A stretch of DNA of 64,000 bases, from NCBI GenBank assembly GCA_050250395.1, contig JBFWOQ010000004.1, forward strand, positions 76,622 to 140,621. The letters are read 5' to 3'. The stretch is from JAGPUQ01 sp050250395 (GTDB taxonomy: Bacteria > Pseudomonadota > Gammaproteobacteria > Pseudomonadales > Porticoccaceae). The position numbers and the translations under genes were made by a program. This document shows, piece by piece, positions 1 to 7,582 of the stretch (the stretch's first letter is position 1; each line of letters opens with the position of its first letter). A model generated the notes under the pieces. That model had not been told where the DNA came from and did no database searches. It saw only the letters and a list, made by a program, of their open reading frames with translations.

Positions 1-2
1 TG

Positions 3-404
3 CGCCGCCAGGGCCGCGTGCGACGCGCGGCCGAAGCGGCCGGCGCGCGGGCCCGGCGCCAGCGCGATGCCCAGGCGCGCCTGGGGATTCGCCTGCTTGC
101 CGGGGCCATGCTGGAGGAGCAGATCACCCTCACCGAGGGCTGCCAGCGGATCAGCTATCTGCTCGGCCAACTGGAACCCGGGGATGATTTTCCGGAGGCG
201 GAGGTACGGGTGTTCTTCCAGGTCGCCGAGGCCACCGCGCACCTGCCGATCCTGGATGCCTGGCAGGCGCTGGATCGCGACCGCAAGCGCGCCTGTACCC
301 TGGAACGGCGGCGGATCGAGGCGGATTTTCGCGACTTCGTGATGGTCGCGGCGCGGCGGATTCTGGAAGATGCCGGGCAGGGTTCGCGGGGCGTGCCACA
401 GTGA
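3..404 (+). CDS. DUF2489-like protein, 5' end outside window
   Basis: The reading frame is already open at the window edge, so the start lies upstream; the first in-window start-like codon is a GTG at 18. The visible part is charged and helical, rich in Arg at the beginning, followed by a stretch resembling the DUF2489 family of gammaproteobacteria (the pattern LLAGAMLEEQITLTEGCQRI, then a conserved ATAHLPILDAW stretch). That family usually starts with one membrane segment, which would be in the missing part. Function is unknown. A different small helical family cannot be excluded because this was recognised by eye only. Confidence 0.55.
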   Translation, partial: RRQGRVRRAAEAAGARARRQRDAQARLGIRLLAGAMLEEQITLTEGCQRISYLLGQLEPGDDFPEAEVRVFFQVAEATAHLPILDAWQALDRDRKRACTLERRRIEADFRDFVMVAARRILEDAGQGSRGVPQ

Positions 405-503
405 CGGGGTGATGAGGGATTGTGGGGGGATTTGTTTCATGTACGAATGCGATGAAGAGTTGATGCGCGAAGCAAGACCTGAGATTTTCATATAGCATTG
501 ATG

Positions 504-1061
504 CTAATAAACTATTAGCTTGTAAATACGTTTATGGTGATTCTCAGGAAATACATGGTCTTTATTTGAGGAAAAAGGATTTTTTGGCAATACATATTTC
601 GCATATCCAATTATTTTCTCGGCAGGATATTGTCCTAAATTTATCAAACTCTTTTCTCTATCCGATTCAGGATAAATAACAAAATAAATATCTGAATTTT
701 CTTCGTAAAGTGACTGTACAGAGGAAACAAAGAGAGAGAGTGCGTCCCATTTTGCTTTGTACGTCATTTTTGAATCTTTTTCAGCAACAAAGAAATACCA
801 GTCGTATGATATTCTCTTTCCGTTGAAATAGTTAATTACATCAAATGCTATATCGTTATTAATAATTAGCGGAGCGCAATTTGGACTCGCGCCAGCCTTT
901 GTTTTTGTTTTAACTATCTCATAGCAGCTTGGAATGCTCTCAGAATTAGATGCATTTGTGAAAAATACAGATAATATAAAAACTACAAAAAAACATCTAT
1001 TCAATAAGGCTACCGGGATCATCTTCAGTTGATCGCGGTTGTCGTCCTTGTAACGCGCCAT
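504..1061 (-). CDS. AT-rich hypothetical exported protein with a transposase-like N-terminus
   Basis: A 185-residue frame, strikingly AT-rich against GC-rich neighbours. I chose the ATG at 1061 because AAGGAG lies 9 bases upstream. The first 17 or so residues (MARYKDDNRDQLKMIPVA) read like the beginning of an IS1182-type transposase. The base composition then changes abruptly and a hydrophobic stretch resembling a signal peptide or anchor follows (CFFVVFILSVFF, residues about 21-32). The rest contains many Lys, Asn, Ser, Tyr and Phe and two or three Cys; I recognise no domain. The frame also extends upstream to 1139. Probably a horizontally acquired gene whose original start was replaced by insertion-sequence DNA. 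Function unknown. Confidence 0.5.
   Translation of the reverse strand: MARYKDDNRDQLKMIPVALLNRCFFVVFILSVFFTNASNSESIPSCYEIVKTKTKAGASPNCAPLIINNDIAFDVINYFNGKRISYDWYFFVAEKDSKMTYKAKWDALSLFVSSVQSLYEENSDIYFVIYPESDREKSLINLGQYPAEKIIGYAKYVLPKNPFSSNKDHVFPENHHKRIYKLIVY
1010..1061 (-). mobile_element. remnant of a transposase gene 5' end
   Basis: Only the first 17 or so codons of an IS1182-like transposase start are visible, with a good ribosome-binding site in front. No terminal inverted repeat or further transposase sequence was found. The GC-rich to AT-rich switch near 1010 marks the probable break point. Recognised from memory of transposase starts, so tentative. Confidence 0.35.
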
Positions 1062-1158
1062 CGCCGGAGTCTCCTTCGTGCTTTTCTTGTCGGCCTTGTC
1101 GGAAAATTCTACCAGTTCGGGGTTTTTGGGCAGCCGCAACGTCGGCTGGATGGGTTCG

Positions 1159-1473
1159 TTATGCGGCGCTTAGCGGCTTGATACGCGCCACATCTTTCTT
1201 GATTGCCTCTGCTGCATCCCATAGGTCCACGGCTCTCTGGGCGTTCAGCCAAAACTCTGGAGAATTGCCAAACAGGCGGCCCAGCCGCAGAGCCATTTCG
1301 GGGCTAACACTCCGGCGCTCTCGCAGTACCTCATTAATCGACTGTCGCGAGACACCCACGGCTTCGGCCAAACCGGAAACGGTAAGTCCGTAATCCGGCA
1401 AAAAATCTTCGCGCAGCATCTCGCCCGGATGGGTGGGCCGTCGCTTGCTTCTGGTTGTGTTGGGAATGCTCAT
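1159..1473 (-). CDS. higA: HigA-type antitoxin, XRE helix-turn-helix
   Basis: A 104-residue DNA-binding antitoxin. It has the RPTHPGEMLREDFL stretch that opens the HigA/VapI family, followed by a helix-turn-helix (LAEAVGVSRQSINEVLRERR) and the family's FGNSPEFWLNAQ motif. It should neutralise the HigB toxin encoded immediately upstream and repress the shared promoter as a complex. The ATG at 1473 is preferred over a GTG at 1482 because GAGGTGAG sits at suitable distance. The gap from the higB stop is only about 14 bases, so the pair is co-transcribed, toxin first, the usual order for HigBA. Confidence 0.9.
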   Translation of the reverse strand: MSIPNTTRSKRRPTHPGEMLREDFLPDYGLTVSGLAEAVGVSRQSINEVLRERRSVSPEMALRLGRLFGNSPEFWLNAQRAVDLWDAAEAIKKDVARIKPLSAA

Positions 1474-1487
1474 GCTTCTCACCTCGT

Positions 1488-1769
1488 TCAGTGATAGTCA
1501 CAAACCTCGACATCGTAGGCGTCACCGTCCACATACCGGAAACAGATGCGCCACTGGTCGTTGATCGAGATCGCGTATTGTCCCTTTCGGTCGCCTTCCA
1601 GTGCATGAAGGCGATTGCCGGGTGGAACCTTCAAGTCATCCAGCCGTGTAGCCAAATCCACGTATTCCAGTTTACGCACCGCCCGCTTGGCGAGATCCGT
1701 CGGAAACCGTTTGGCTTTGCCTGTGACATACAGATCCTGCGACTGCCGATCCGCAAAGGTCTTGATCAT
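1488..1769 (-). CDS. higB: HigB-type toxin, RelE-fold mRNA interferase
   Basis: A 93-residue protein of the RelE/HigB family, expected to cleave mRNA on the ribosome. The family pattern is clear: short length, a basic middle, a Leu-rich region before PPGNRLHALEGDRKGQYAI, and the C-terminal INDQWRICFRY followed by VEVCDYH. Together with the antitoxin gene downstream it forms a complete type II toxin-antitoxin module. It lies beside an AT-rich gene with a transposase-like start, which suggests an acquired patch between the DUF2489-like gene and trmA. Confidence 0.9.
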   Translation of the reverse strand: MIKTFADRQSQDLYVTGKAKRFPTDLAKRAVRKLEYVDLATRLDDLKVPPGNRLHALEGDRKGQYAISINDQWRICFRYVDGDAYDVEVCDYH

Positions 1770-1785
1770 GCGTCAAGTGTAATCT

Positions 1786-1795
1786 GTCACGTGAC
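1786..1795. promoter_or_regulatory. palindromic candidate operator of higBA
   Basis: GTCACGTGAC is a perfect 10-base palindrome 17 bases upstream of the higB start and within the short space to trmA. HigA-type repressors bind palindromes in this position, so it is a candidate autoregulatory site. A 10-base palindrome can occur by chance. Confidence 0.4.
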
Positions 1796-1804
1796 TCGTG
1801 CCAA

Positions 1805-2923
1805 TCAGCGCCGGGTCAGCAGCAGGCCGCATTCGAGGTGCGGCGTGTCCGGAAACTGATCGAACGCGGCGCCGGCGGAAATCCGGTGGGTGGATTCCAG
1901 TTGGAGCACGTTTTCCAACAAAGACACTGGGTTGCAGGAGATATAGAGAATGTTCGGGAAGTTTCTGGCCAGCTCGATGGTGGCCGCATCCAGGCCAGCG
2001 CGGGGCGGGTCGACGAGCAGGGTGGTGAAGTCGTAGCCGGCCAGATCGAGGTGGCGCAGGCGCCGGAAGGGCCGCACGCCGGCCAGGGCGTCGCGGACTT
2101 CGGCGCTCGCCATGCGCACCAGCTCGACGTTGTCGATGCCATTGGCCTGGAGATTGTGCCGGGCGGCTTCCACCGAGAGCTTGGCCACCTCGGTCGCCAG
2201 CACCCGCCGGTAGAGGCCCGCCAGCACCAGGGTGAAATTGCCGTTGCCGCAATAGAGTTCGAGCAGGTCGCCGCCCAGTCCCCGGCAGTTCCGCGCCGCC
2301 CATTCCAGCATGCAGCGGTTGACCGCCGCATTGGGCTGGGTGAAGCCGGACTCGTACTGGCGCCAGTGGAAGTCGCGGCCGGCCACGGTCAGGGTTTCGG
2401 TGACATGGTCGGCGCCGATCACGATTTTTTGTTTGCGGCTGCGACCGATCAGGCTGCAATTCAGGTGACCGGCCAAGGCCCGGGCGGCGTCCTGCCAGAC
2501 CGGTGTCAGCGCGCGATGGTAGATCAGGGTGATCAGGGCATCGCCCGCGACGGTGGTGAGGAATTCCGCCGCGAACAGACGCCGCCGCAGTTCCGGCGAG
2601 GCGTTCAGCGCCGCCAGCAAGGGCGGCATCAGGCGGGTGATGGCGGCGGCGCCGGGCGGGAAGTCGTCGATGACGTAGGGCGTGCCGGACGCTCCCGGCC
2701 GGTACATGGCGTAGTGGCAGCGCTCGTCCCGATGCCAGATGCGGAACTCGGCGCGCATGCGGTAGCCGGCAGGTGGCGATGGGTACACCGCGATGGCTGC
2801 CGGCAGCAGGGCGCCGAAGTTCCGGCGCAATGCACCGACCTTGGCTTCCAGCGACACGTCGGCCGTGACGGCCGCGGCGGCAGACGGCGCGCAGGGCGGG
2901 TCCGTGGGCGCAGGTGACGTCAT
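1805..2923 (-). CDS. trmA: tRNA (uracil-5-)-methyltransferase TrmA
   Basis: Makes 5-methyluridine at position 54 of tRNA using S-adenosylmethionine. From the ATG at 2923 the protein has 372 residues, close to the 366 of the Escherichia coli enzyme. The SAM-binding motif ELYCGNGNFTL is near residue 222, DPPRAGLD follows near 300, the catalytic cysteine is in ISCNP near 325, and the general-base Glu is in the C-terminal LECGLLL. The frame is open further upstream, but that part has no family resemblance. The gene is transcribed towards higBA and divergently from the aldehyde dehydrogenase gene, with about 215 bases between the starts. Confidence 0.95.
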   Translation of the reverse strand: MTSPAPTDPPCAPSAAAAVTADVSLEAKVGALRRNFGALLPAAIAVYPSPPAGYRMRAEFRIWHRDERCHYAMYRPGASGTPYVIDDFPPGAAAITRLMPPLLAALNASPELRRRLFAAEFLTTVAGDALITLIYHRALTPVWQDAARALAGHLNCSLIGRSRKQKIVIGADHVTETLTVAGRDFHWRQYESGFTQPNAAVNRCMLEWAARNCRGLGGDLLELYCGNGNFTLVLAGLYRRVLATEVAKLSVEAARHNLQANGIDNVELVRMASAEVRDALAGVRPFRRLRHLDLAGYDFTTLLVDPPRAGLDAATIELARNFPNILYISCNPVSLLENVLQLESTHRISAGAAFDQFPDTPHLECGLLLTRR

Positions 2924-3138
2924 GGTGCGGAACCTCAAAAGCGGCAGATTATAACGGTCGATGCTCCCGTGCTCGGCGCGGCCGGAGGGCGGCCCCCCGC
3001 ACTTGGCTTGCGCCCGCTCGGGCGCGCGCCGATAATCGAAGCGGGCCGGATGCACGTGCGGTTCGGCATCCCGCCGACCACCTGCCTGGTTCCTGCGCGG
3101 CTTTCCACCCCATAACCACAATGATCGGGAGGTGACGG

Positions 3139-4635
3139 ATGACATTTCAACGTCCGCAATTCAAACCCCAGTACGAGAACTATATCGGCGGGCGCTGGGT
3201 GGCTCCCATCGACGGCCATTATTTTGAGGACACCTCGCCCATCGACGGCAAGCTGGTGGCGCGCATTCCCCAGTCCAACGCCAAGGACATCGATCTCGCA
3301 GTGAAAAAGGCCTGGGAGGCCTTCCCCGCGTGGGGCAAGACTGCGGCCGCCGCGCGCAGCGCGATCCTCAACAGGATCGCCGACACCGTCGAGGCCAACA
3401 TCCAGCAGCTGGCGATGGTGGAGACCTGCGATAACGGCAAGGGCATTCGCGAGACCCTGGGCGCGGATCTGCCGCTGGTGATCGACCAGTTCCGCTACTT
3501 TGCCGCGGCCATTCGCACCGAGTCGGGTTCGGTCAGCGATATCGACGAGAACCTGGTGTCGATGGAAATCCACGAGCCTCTCGGCGTTGTCGGCCAGATC
3601 ATTCCCTGGAACTTTCCACTGCTGATGGCGGCCTGGAAAATCGCGCCGGCGCTGGCGGCCGGTAACTGCGTGGTATTGAAACCCGCCGAGCAGACGCCGG
3701 TATCGATACTGGTGCTGATGGAACTCATCGGCGACCTGCTGCCGCCCGGGGTGCTCAATGTGGTGAACGGGTTTGGCGCCGAGGCGGGCAAGCCGCTCGC
3801 ATCTCACCCCGATATCAAGAAGATCGCATTCACCGGTGAAACCACCACCGGCCGACTGATCATGCAGTACGCCGCCGAGAACATCATTCCGGTGTCGCTC
3901 GAACTCGGCGGCAAATCGCCCAACGTTTTTTGCGCGAGCGTGATGGACAAGGACGATGCGTTCCTGGACAAGGCGATCGAGGGTCTGGTGATGTTCGCGC
4001 TGAACCAGGGCCAGGTCTGCACCTGTCCCTCGCGGGCGCTGGTGCACGAGAGCATCTACGAGCGGTTCATGGAGAAATGTCTGTCTCGCGTGGCCGCGAT
4101 CACGATGGGCGACCCCTACGAACTCACCACCATGATGGGCGCCCAGGCTTCCAACGATCAATACGAAAAGATCCTGAGTTATATCGATATCGGCAAAAAA
4201 GAGGGCGCGCAACTGCTCTGCGGTGGGCAGCCATACAAGAATGCCCAGTACCCGGGCGGCTATTACATCCAGCCCACGGTGTTCAAGGGCCACAACAAGA
4301 TGCGCATTTTCCAGGAGGAGATTTTCGGGCCGGTGCTCGCGGTGACCACCTTCAAGGACGACGACGAAGCGCTCGCCATTGCCAACGATACCCTCTATGG
4401 CCTGGGTTCGGCGGTGTGGTCGCGCGACATGCATCAAGTGCAAACTTTCGTGCGCGGCATTCAGGCAGGGCGGGTGTGGGTGAACTGTTACCACGTCTAT
4501 CCGTCGCATGCGTCCTTTGGCGGCTACAAGAAATCCGGTATCAGTCGCGAAAACCACCACATGATGCTGGACCATTATCGCAACACCAAGAACGTGCTGA
4601 TCTCCTACGCCAAGGAAAAGCTGGGCTTCTTCTGA
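3139..4635 (+). CDS. NAD-dependent aldehyde dehydrogenase, AldB/ExaC type
   Basis: Oxidises an aliphatic aldehyde, probably acetaldehyde, to the acid. The 498 residues have the full superfamily core: the IPWNFPLLMAAWKIAPALAAG cofactor region, catalytic Glu in LELGGKSPN (about residue 255), and catalytic Cys in GQVCTCPSR (about 294), whose CTC form is usual for the AldB/ExaC/AcoD branch. GGAGGTG precedes the ATG. It is followed after 13 bases by a DUF779 gene, a common pairing for this branch, so the two are probably co-transcribed. Substrate specificity is inferred from the subgroup. Confidence 0.9.
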   Translation: MTFQRPQFKPQYENYIGGRWVAPIDGHYFEDTSPIDGKLVARIPQSNAKDIDLAVKKAWEAFPAWGKTAAAARSAILNRIADTVEANIQQLAMVETCDNGKGIRETLGADLPLVIDQFRYFAAAIRTESGSVSDIDENLVSMEIHEPLGVVGQIIPWNFPLLMAAWKIAPALAAGNCVVLKPAEQTPVSILVLMELIGDLLPPGVLNVVNGFGAEAGKPLASHPDIKKIAFTGETTTGRLIMQYAAENIIPVSLELGGKSPNVFCASVMDKDDAFLDKAIEGLVMFALNQGQVCTCPSRALVHESIYERFMEKCLSRVAAITMGDPYELTTMMGAQASNDQYEKILSYIDIGKKEGAQLLCGGQPYKNAQYPGGYYIQPTVFKGHNKMRIFQEEIFGPVLAVTTFKDDDEALAIANDTLYGLGSAVWSRDMHQVQTFVRGIQAGRVWVNCYHVYPSHASFGGYKKSGISRENHHMMLDHYRNTKNVLISYAKEKLGFF

Positions 4636-4648
4636 GGCCTGTTCCGGC

Positions 4649-5035
4649 ATGACGGAGTTTTGCGAGCGACTGGCCATCACCGACGCGGCGCGCGCCGTGG
4701 TGGACCAGTTGCGCGCCCAACACGGCGCCCTGCTGTTCCACCAGAGCGGCGGTTGCTGCGACGGCTCCGCCCCCATGTGCTTTGCGGTCGGCGATTTCCG
4801 CATCGGCAGCCGCGATGTTTGTCTGGGCACTATTCGTGGCTGCAAGTTCTACATGTCGCCCGAGCAGTTCCAGTACTACGAAAACTGCCATACCACCGTC
4901 GATGTGGTGCCGGGGCGCGGCGCCAGCTTTTCCCTGGAAATTCCGCTCGGAGTGCGCTTTCTGATTCGCTCCCGGTTGTTGACCGACGCGGAGCTGGCCT
5001 GCGTGCGGCCGGTCGTGATGGGTGCCGAGGACTGA
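4649..5035 (+). CDS. DUF779 family protein
   Basis: A 128-residue protein of the DUF779 family, which typically accompanies acetaldehyde dehydrogenases of the AldB/AcoD type; its biochemical role is unknown. The most conserved piece is a Cys cluster, HQSGGCCDGSAPMC, near residues 31-44, with more Cys later (RGCKFYM and ENCHTT), a layout that could bind a metal or undergo redox change. It lies 13 bases after the aldehyde dehydrogenase stop and is almost certainly in the same transcript. It may be an accessory or maturation factor, which is inference from the pairing. Confidence 0.85.
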   Translation: MTEFCERLAITDAARAVVDQLRAQHGALLFHQSGGCCDGSAPMCFAVGDFRIGSRDVCLGTIRGCKFYMSPEQFQYYENCHTTVDVVPGRGASFSLEIPLGVRFLIRSRLLTDAELACVRPVVMGAED

Positions 5036-5095
5036 ATCCGGGTCGACGCCGGTAACAGCTGTTAAATGCCGGCGGAGACTGTGGTTTCATGCGCC

Positions 5096-5992
5096 ATGCG
5101 CTTCGACTACGCCATTGAACCCGGCACATCTCTCGCGAGTGAGTTGAATCGCATCCTGCGACGCCAGACAGCCGTCGCCGTGGATGCGCTTGCCACGGTT
5201 TCCCGCAAACGGCTTCAGGGCGTGCCCCAGGCGTACGCCGCGCTCGAGCGCATGGCGGCGCTTGGACATCTGTTTGCGGCCACCGACCCCGATCTTGCCG
5301 AGCGCACGGTGGCACAGGTGGAGGACATTGCCGGTTTTATCGCGCCGTTGCAGGAGCACATCGCGCAGCGCGCACTGTGTGCGGAGTTGTTCGGAGACCT
5401 GGGTAGCTGCACCCTGTTCGAGCAAGTGCGGCAGATATGCACCGCACCTCCGGTCCTGGTGATCGATGAGCGCGAGCTGTCGCCGAAACGTCTGGCGGCG
5501 GCGGTTTCCCGCCGGCTGGAGCGCCTGGTCGCGGCGCTGGAACCCGGGCTGCCGGGCACCTTCGATCGCGCCGATCTTCGCGCCGGACTGGCGGGTTCCC
5601 GGACCGATTGCCGCCGCCATGCGGTTCGCGCATTGAAGTCGGGGCTGGACGCCGACTTCGGTCACTGGGCACGTTATGCGCGGTATTACAGTTGCCAGCT
5701 TCAGCTTCTGGGTTTGGTGGAGAAGCTGGATCCGGTCAGGACCGCGCAGGCCGTGCAACTGGCTGATCTGCTTGCGCGCGAATGTGAGCTCGCGACACTG
5801 CACGAGCGGTTGCGGCCGCGGGTGCGGACGCGCACGGCAGCCGCCTACCAACCCTTCATCGATGCCATCGCGGATCGGCGCCAGCTACTGCGTCTGGAAA
5901 TCGAAACGGCGGCAGAACAGTTGCTGGATTTCGGTGCCGGGGTCGCCCCGGGTGAACCGAAACCTTCTCCGGTCGCGTCACCGCAGGCTTGA
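5096..5992 (+). CDS. divergent CHAD-domain-like protein
   Basis: A 298-residue, almost entirely helical protein rich in Arg, Leu, Ala and Gln. A repeat resembling the CHAD domain (histidine-containing helical domain associated with polyphosphate) is visible in HWARYARYYSCQLQLLG near residue 200, with the typical His-Arg-Tyr-Gln-Leu spacing, and in the C-terminal IADRRQLLRLEIETAAEQLL. The first half is much more diverged and lacks a clear CHAD histidine. The ATG at 5096 is preferred to one at 5066 because homology-like sequence starts there. Its stop codon lies inside the left end of a repeat element (5989-6137). The assignment is tentative. Confidence 0.5.
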   Translation: MRFDYAIEPGTSLASELNRILRRQTAVAVDALATVSRKRLQGVPQAYAALERMAALGHLFAATDPDLAERTVAQVEDIAGFIAPLQEHIAQRALCAELFGDLGSCTLFEQVRQICTAPPVLVIDERELSPKRLAAAVSRRLERLVAALEPGLPGTFDRADLRAGLAGSRTDCRRHAVRALKSGLDADFGHWARYARYYSCQLQLLGLVEKLDPVRTAQAVQLADLLARECELATLHERLRPRVRTRTAAAYQPFIDAIADRRQLLRLEIETAAEQLLDFGAGVAPGEPKPSPVASPQA

Positions 5993-6137
5993 CAGCTTGT
6001 TGAAAAGCGTCGCGAGGCGGCCAGCTGCGAGGCGCACGGCGCGCAGCGACCGAGACATATCAGATGGATAGGCGAGGGAGCGAGCACCGCGCAACGAAGC
6101 AGATGGCTGCCGCAGCAGCTTTTCAGCAAGCTGTTAA
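5989..6137. repeat. MITE-like element with 20-base terminal inverted repeats
   Basis: The left end TTGACAGCTTGTTGAAAAGC (5989-6008) and the right end GCTTTTCAGCAAGCTGTTAA (6118-6137) are inverted copies with two mismatches, enclosing about 109 bases with no gene. The left 28 bases (5993-6020) recur exactly at 44778-44805, and shorter relatives lie at 16152-16170 and 50851-50869. It sits between convergent genes and supplies the stop codons of both the CHAD-like gene and thpR. No transposase is present, so it would be a non-autonomous element. Confidence 0.65.
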
Positions 6138-6689
6138 ACCATTTGCGCCGTCTTGCGGGGTGCCGAGTGCAATGCTGACGAGCCGCCGATACCGGCTGCC
6201 CGCGGATGTCCGAATACTCCGATACAGACAGAGTTCGTTGAACGACAGGTCCAGTTCAATGGTCTCTGCACGGACTTCTCCGGCGCCGCGGGCGAGGCTG
6301 ATATGAGGACGAAACTCCGCTGTTTCGCAGCGGATTCCGGTTCCCGCCACGCAGCGTACTACCCCAGCCCGCAAGGCCAGCAGGGCCTTATCCGGCACGA
6401 GTTCCAGCGCCAGCAGTGGCGCCGTGGGCATGGGGAAAGGTGCGAGCGCCAACGCATGGCCGCGGCAGGGTCGGCGCGGAACCTCGTTGCGTAGACGCTC
6501 GGCCAGTGCGGACAGGGTGACGGGCGACTGGTCGCCCAGAAAGCAAAGCGTCAAATGGTGGTTGGTGGCGGGAATCAGCCGCCAGCCCGCACCGGCTCGC
6601 GATTGCAGCAACGCCGCGAGTGCGGCCTGGTCGCTCCGGGATACCGGACAGCCGATGAAGCACCGTATCCGGTCAGTGCAGATATTCAC
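6123..6689 (-). CDS. thpR: RNA 2',3'-cyclic phosphodiesterase (2H phosphoesterase)
   Basis: A 188-residue member of the ThpR/LigT 2H phosphoesterase family, which opens RNA 2',3'-cyclic phosphates. The two signature motifs are present: HHLTLCFLG near residue 45 and HISLARG near residue 130. The N-terminal IRCFIGCPVS strand also fits. The start overlaps the end of the DUF503 gene by 17 bases, implying translational coupling in a queD-DUF503-thpR unit. The last six codons and the stop lie in the right inverted repeat of the MITE-like element, so the native C-terminus may have been changed by the insertion. Confidence 0.85.
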   Translation of the reverse strand: MNICTDRIRCFIGCPVSRSDQAALAALLQSRAGAGWRLIPATNHHLTLCFLGDQSPVTLSALAERLRNEVPRRPCRGHALALAPFPMPTAPLLALELVPDKALLALRAGVVRCVAGTGIRCETAEFRPHISLARGAGEVRAETIELDLSFNELCLYRSIRTSAGSRYRRLVSIALGTPQDGANGLTAC

Positions 6690-6957
6690 GGGCGCTGTGC
6701 GTCACCAGCGCATCGACCGACTGGCTGACGTAGGTCTGAATCAGCTCCTGCTGCGATTCGACGACGCGCTGGTTTTCTCCGACGATGACAAAGGTCCAGC
6801 GCGCCCTGTCGTGAACATCGTGCCAACCCGATTCGCCAACGGCGATGTTGGGCTTGCTGCCGAATCTTTCCCGCAAGCCGCCGAGCCGGCGCCGCTTGTC
6901 CTTCAGCGAATGGCAGGCCGGCAACTGGAACTCGATGGTGAGGCGGAGGATATGCAC
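6673..6957 (-). CDS. DUF503 family protein (YlxP-like)
   Basis: A 94-residue protein of the DUF503/YlxP family. The family start is clear: a first strand (MHILRLTIEFQLPACHSLKDKRR) with the invariant HSLKDKR, followed by a region in which a conserved Trp and the VGENQRVVES stretch match the family. The fold is ferredoxin-like and the role is not established; in Firmicutes the gene lies near rbfA. Here it lies between queD and thpR, which also act on RNA or its modification, so a link to RNA metabolism is a reasonable inference only. Confidence 0.75.
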   Translation of the reverse strand: MHILRLTIEFQLPACHSLKDKRRRLGGLRERFGSKPNIAVGESGWHDVHDRARWTFVIVGENQRVVESQQELIQTYVSQSVDALVTHSAREYLH

Positions 6958-7000
6958 GTCCGCTCAATCGTTTCCTGTATTGTGCGCCAACCGTTTCACT

Positions 7001-7357
7001 TCAGTCCCCGCGGTACAGGCAGCCGCTGGTGCAGGTCTCCCGCACCGCGACCGCGGACAGGCCGGCGACCACCGGCTGCAGACGTTGCCAGATCCAGCGC
7101 GCAATGTGTTCGCTGGTCGGATTTTCGAGTCCGTCGATTTCGTTGAGATAGCGGTGATCGAGTTGGTCGTGGATGGGACGGCAGGCGGCTTTCAGGTCGG
7201 CAAAATCCATCACCCAGCCGCTATCCGCTCCGATGGGGCCGTCCACATGCACGGTGACATGAAAGGAGTGCCCGTGCAGGCGGCGGCACTTGTGATCGGG
7301 CGGCACATTGGGCAGATGATGTGCCGCTTCGAAAGTAAAGGATTTGTTGATTTCCAT
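7001..7357 (-). CDS. queD: 6-carboxy-tetrahydropterin synthase QueD
   Basis: Converts dihydroneopterin triphosphate to 6-carboxy-tetrahydropterin in queuosine biosynthesis. From the ATG at 7357 it has 118 residues, the usual size. Zinc-binding histidines are visible in FEAAHHL and LHGHSFHV, and the catalytic Cys in DHKCRRLHGH. An upstream in-frame start at 7411 adds only non-homologous residues. It is the promoter-proximal gene of a leftward unit with DUF503 and thpR, 43 bases before the DUF503 start. No PreQ1 riboswitch was recognised in the short leader. Confidence 0.9.
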   Translation of the reverse strand: MEINKSFTFEAAHHLPNVPPDHKCRRLHGHSFHVTVHVDGPIGADSGWVMDFADLKAACRPIHDQLDHRYLNEIDGLENPTSEHIARWIWQRLQPVVAGLSAVAVRETCTSGCLYRGD

Positions 7358-7491
7358 CGAAAGTTGGCGGCACCAGTGAGCATGGCCATGGTAGTTACCC
7401 CGGGCCGTCAAGTACAGCGGTCCAAGCTTTGACCTCCATGTCTGCCGTTGACAGAGGAGGGCGTTCGGGTAGAATGCGGCCCTCCCTCGCA

Positions 7492-7567
7492 GGGTGGTTA
7501 GCTCAGTTGGGAGAGCGACGGCCTTACAAGCCGTAGGTCACAGGTTCGACCCCTGTACCACCCACCA
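7492..7567 (+). tRNA. tRNA-Val (anticodon TAC)
   Basis: A complete 76-base cloverleaf: acceptor GGGTGGT pairs with ACCACCC, D arm GCTC/GAGC, anticodon arm ACGGC/GCCGT around CTTACAA (anticodon TAC), T arm ACAGG-TTCGACC-CCTGT, and an encoded CCA. It is followed after 15 bases by the start of a tRNA-Asp. Confidence 0.97.
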
Positions 7568-7582
7568 AAGCAATGCATCAAC

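Noticed and set aside
439..495. An 18-codon frame between the DUF2489-like gene and the AT-rich gene.
   Set aside because: Too short, no recognisable family, no clear ribosome-binding site.
1130..1165. Possible integron attC-like sequence (GTTATGC and nearby repeats) next to higA.
   Set aside because: The core does not fit the attC consensus well, no partner site or integrase was found, and a single weak match is expected by chance.
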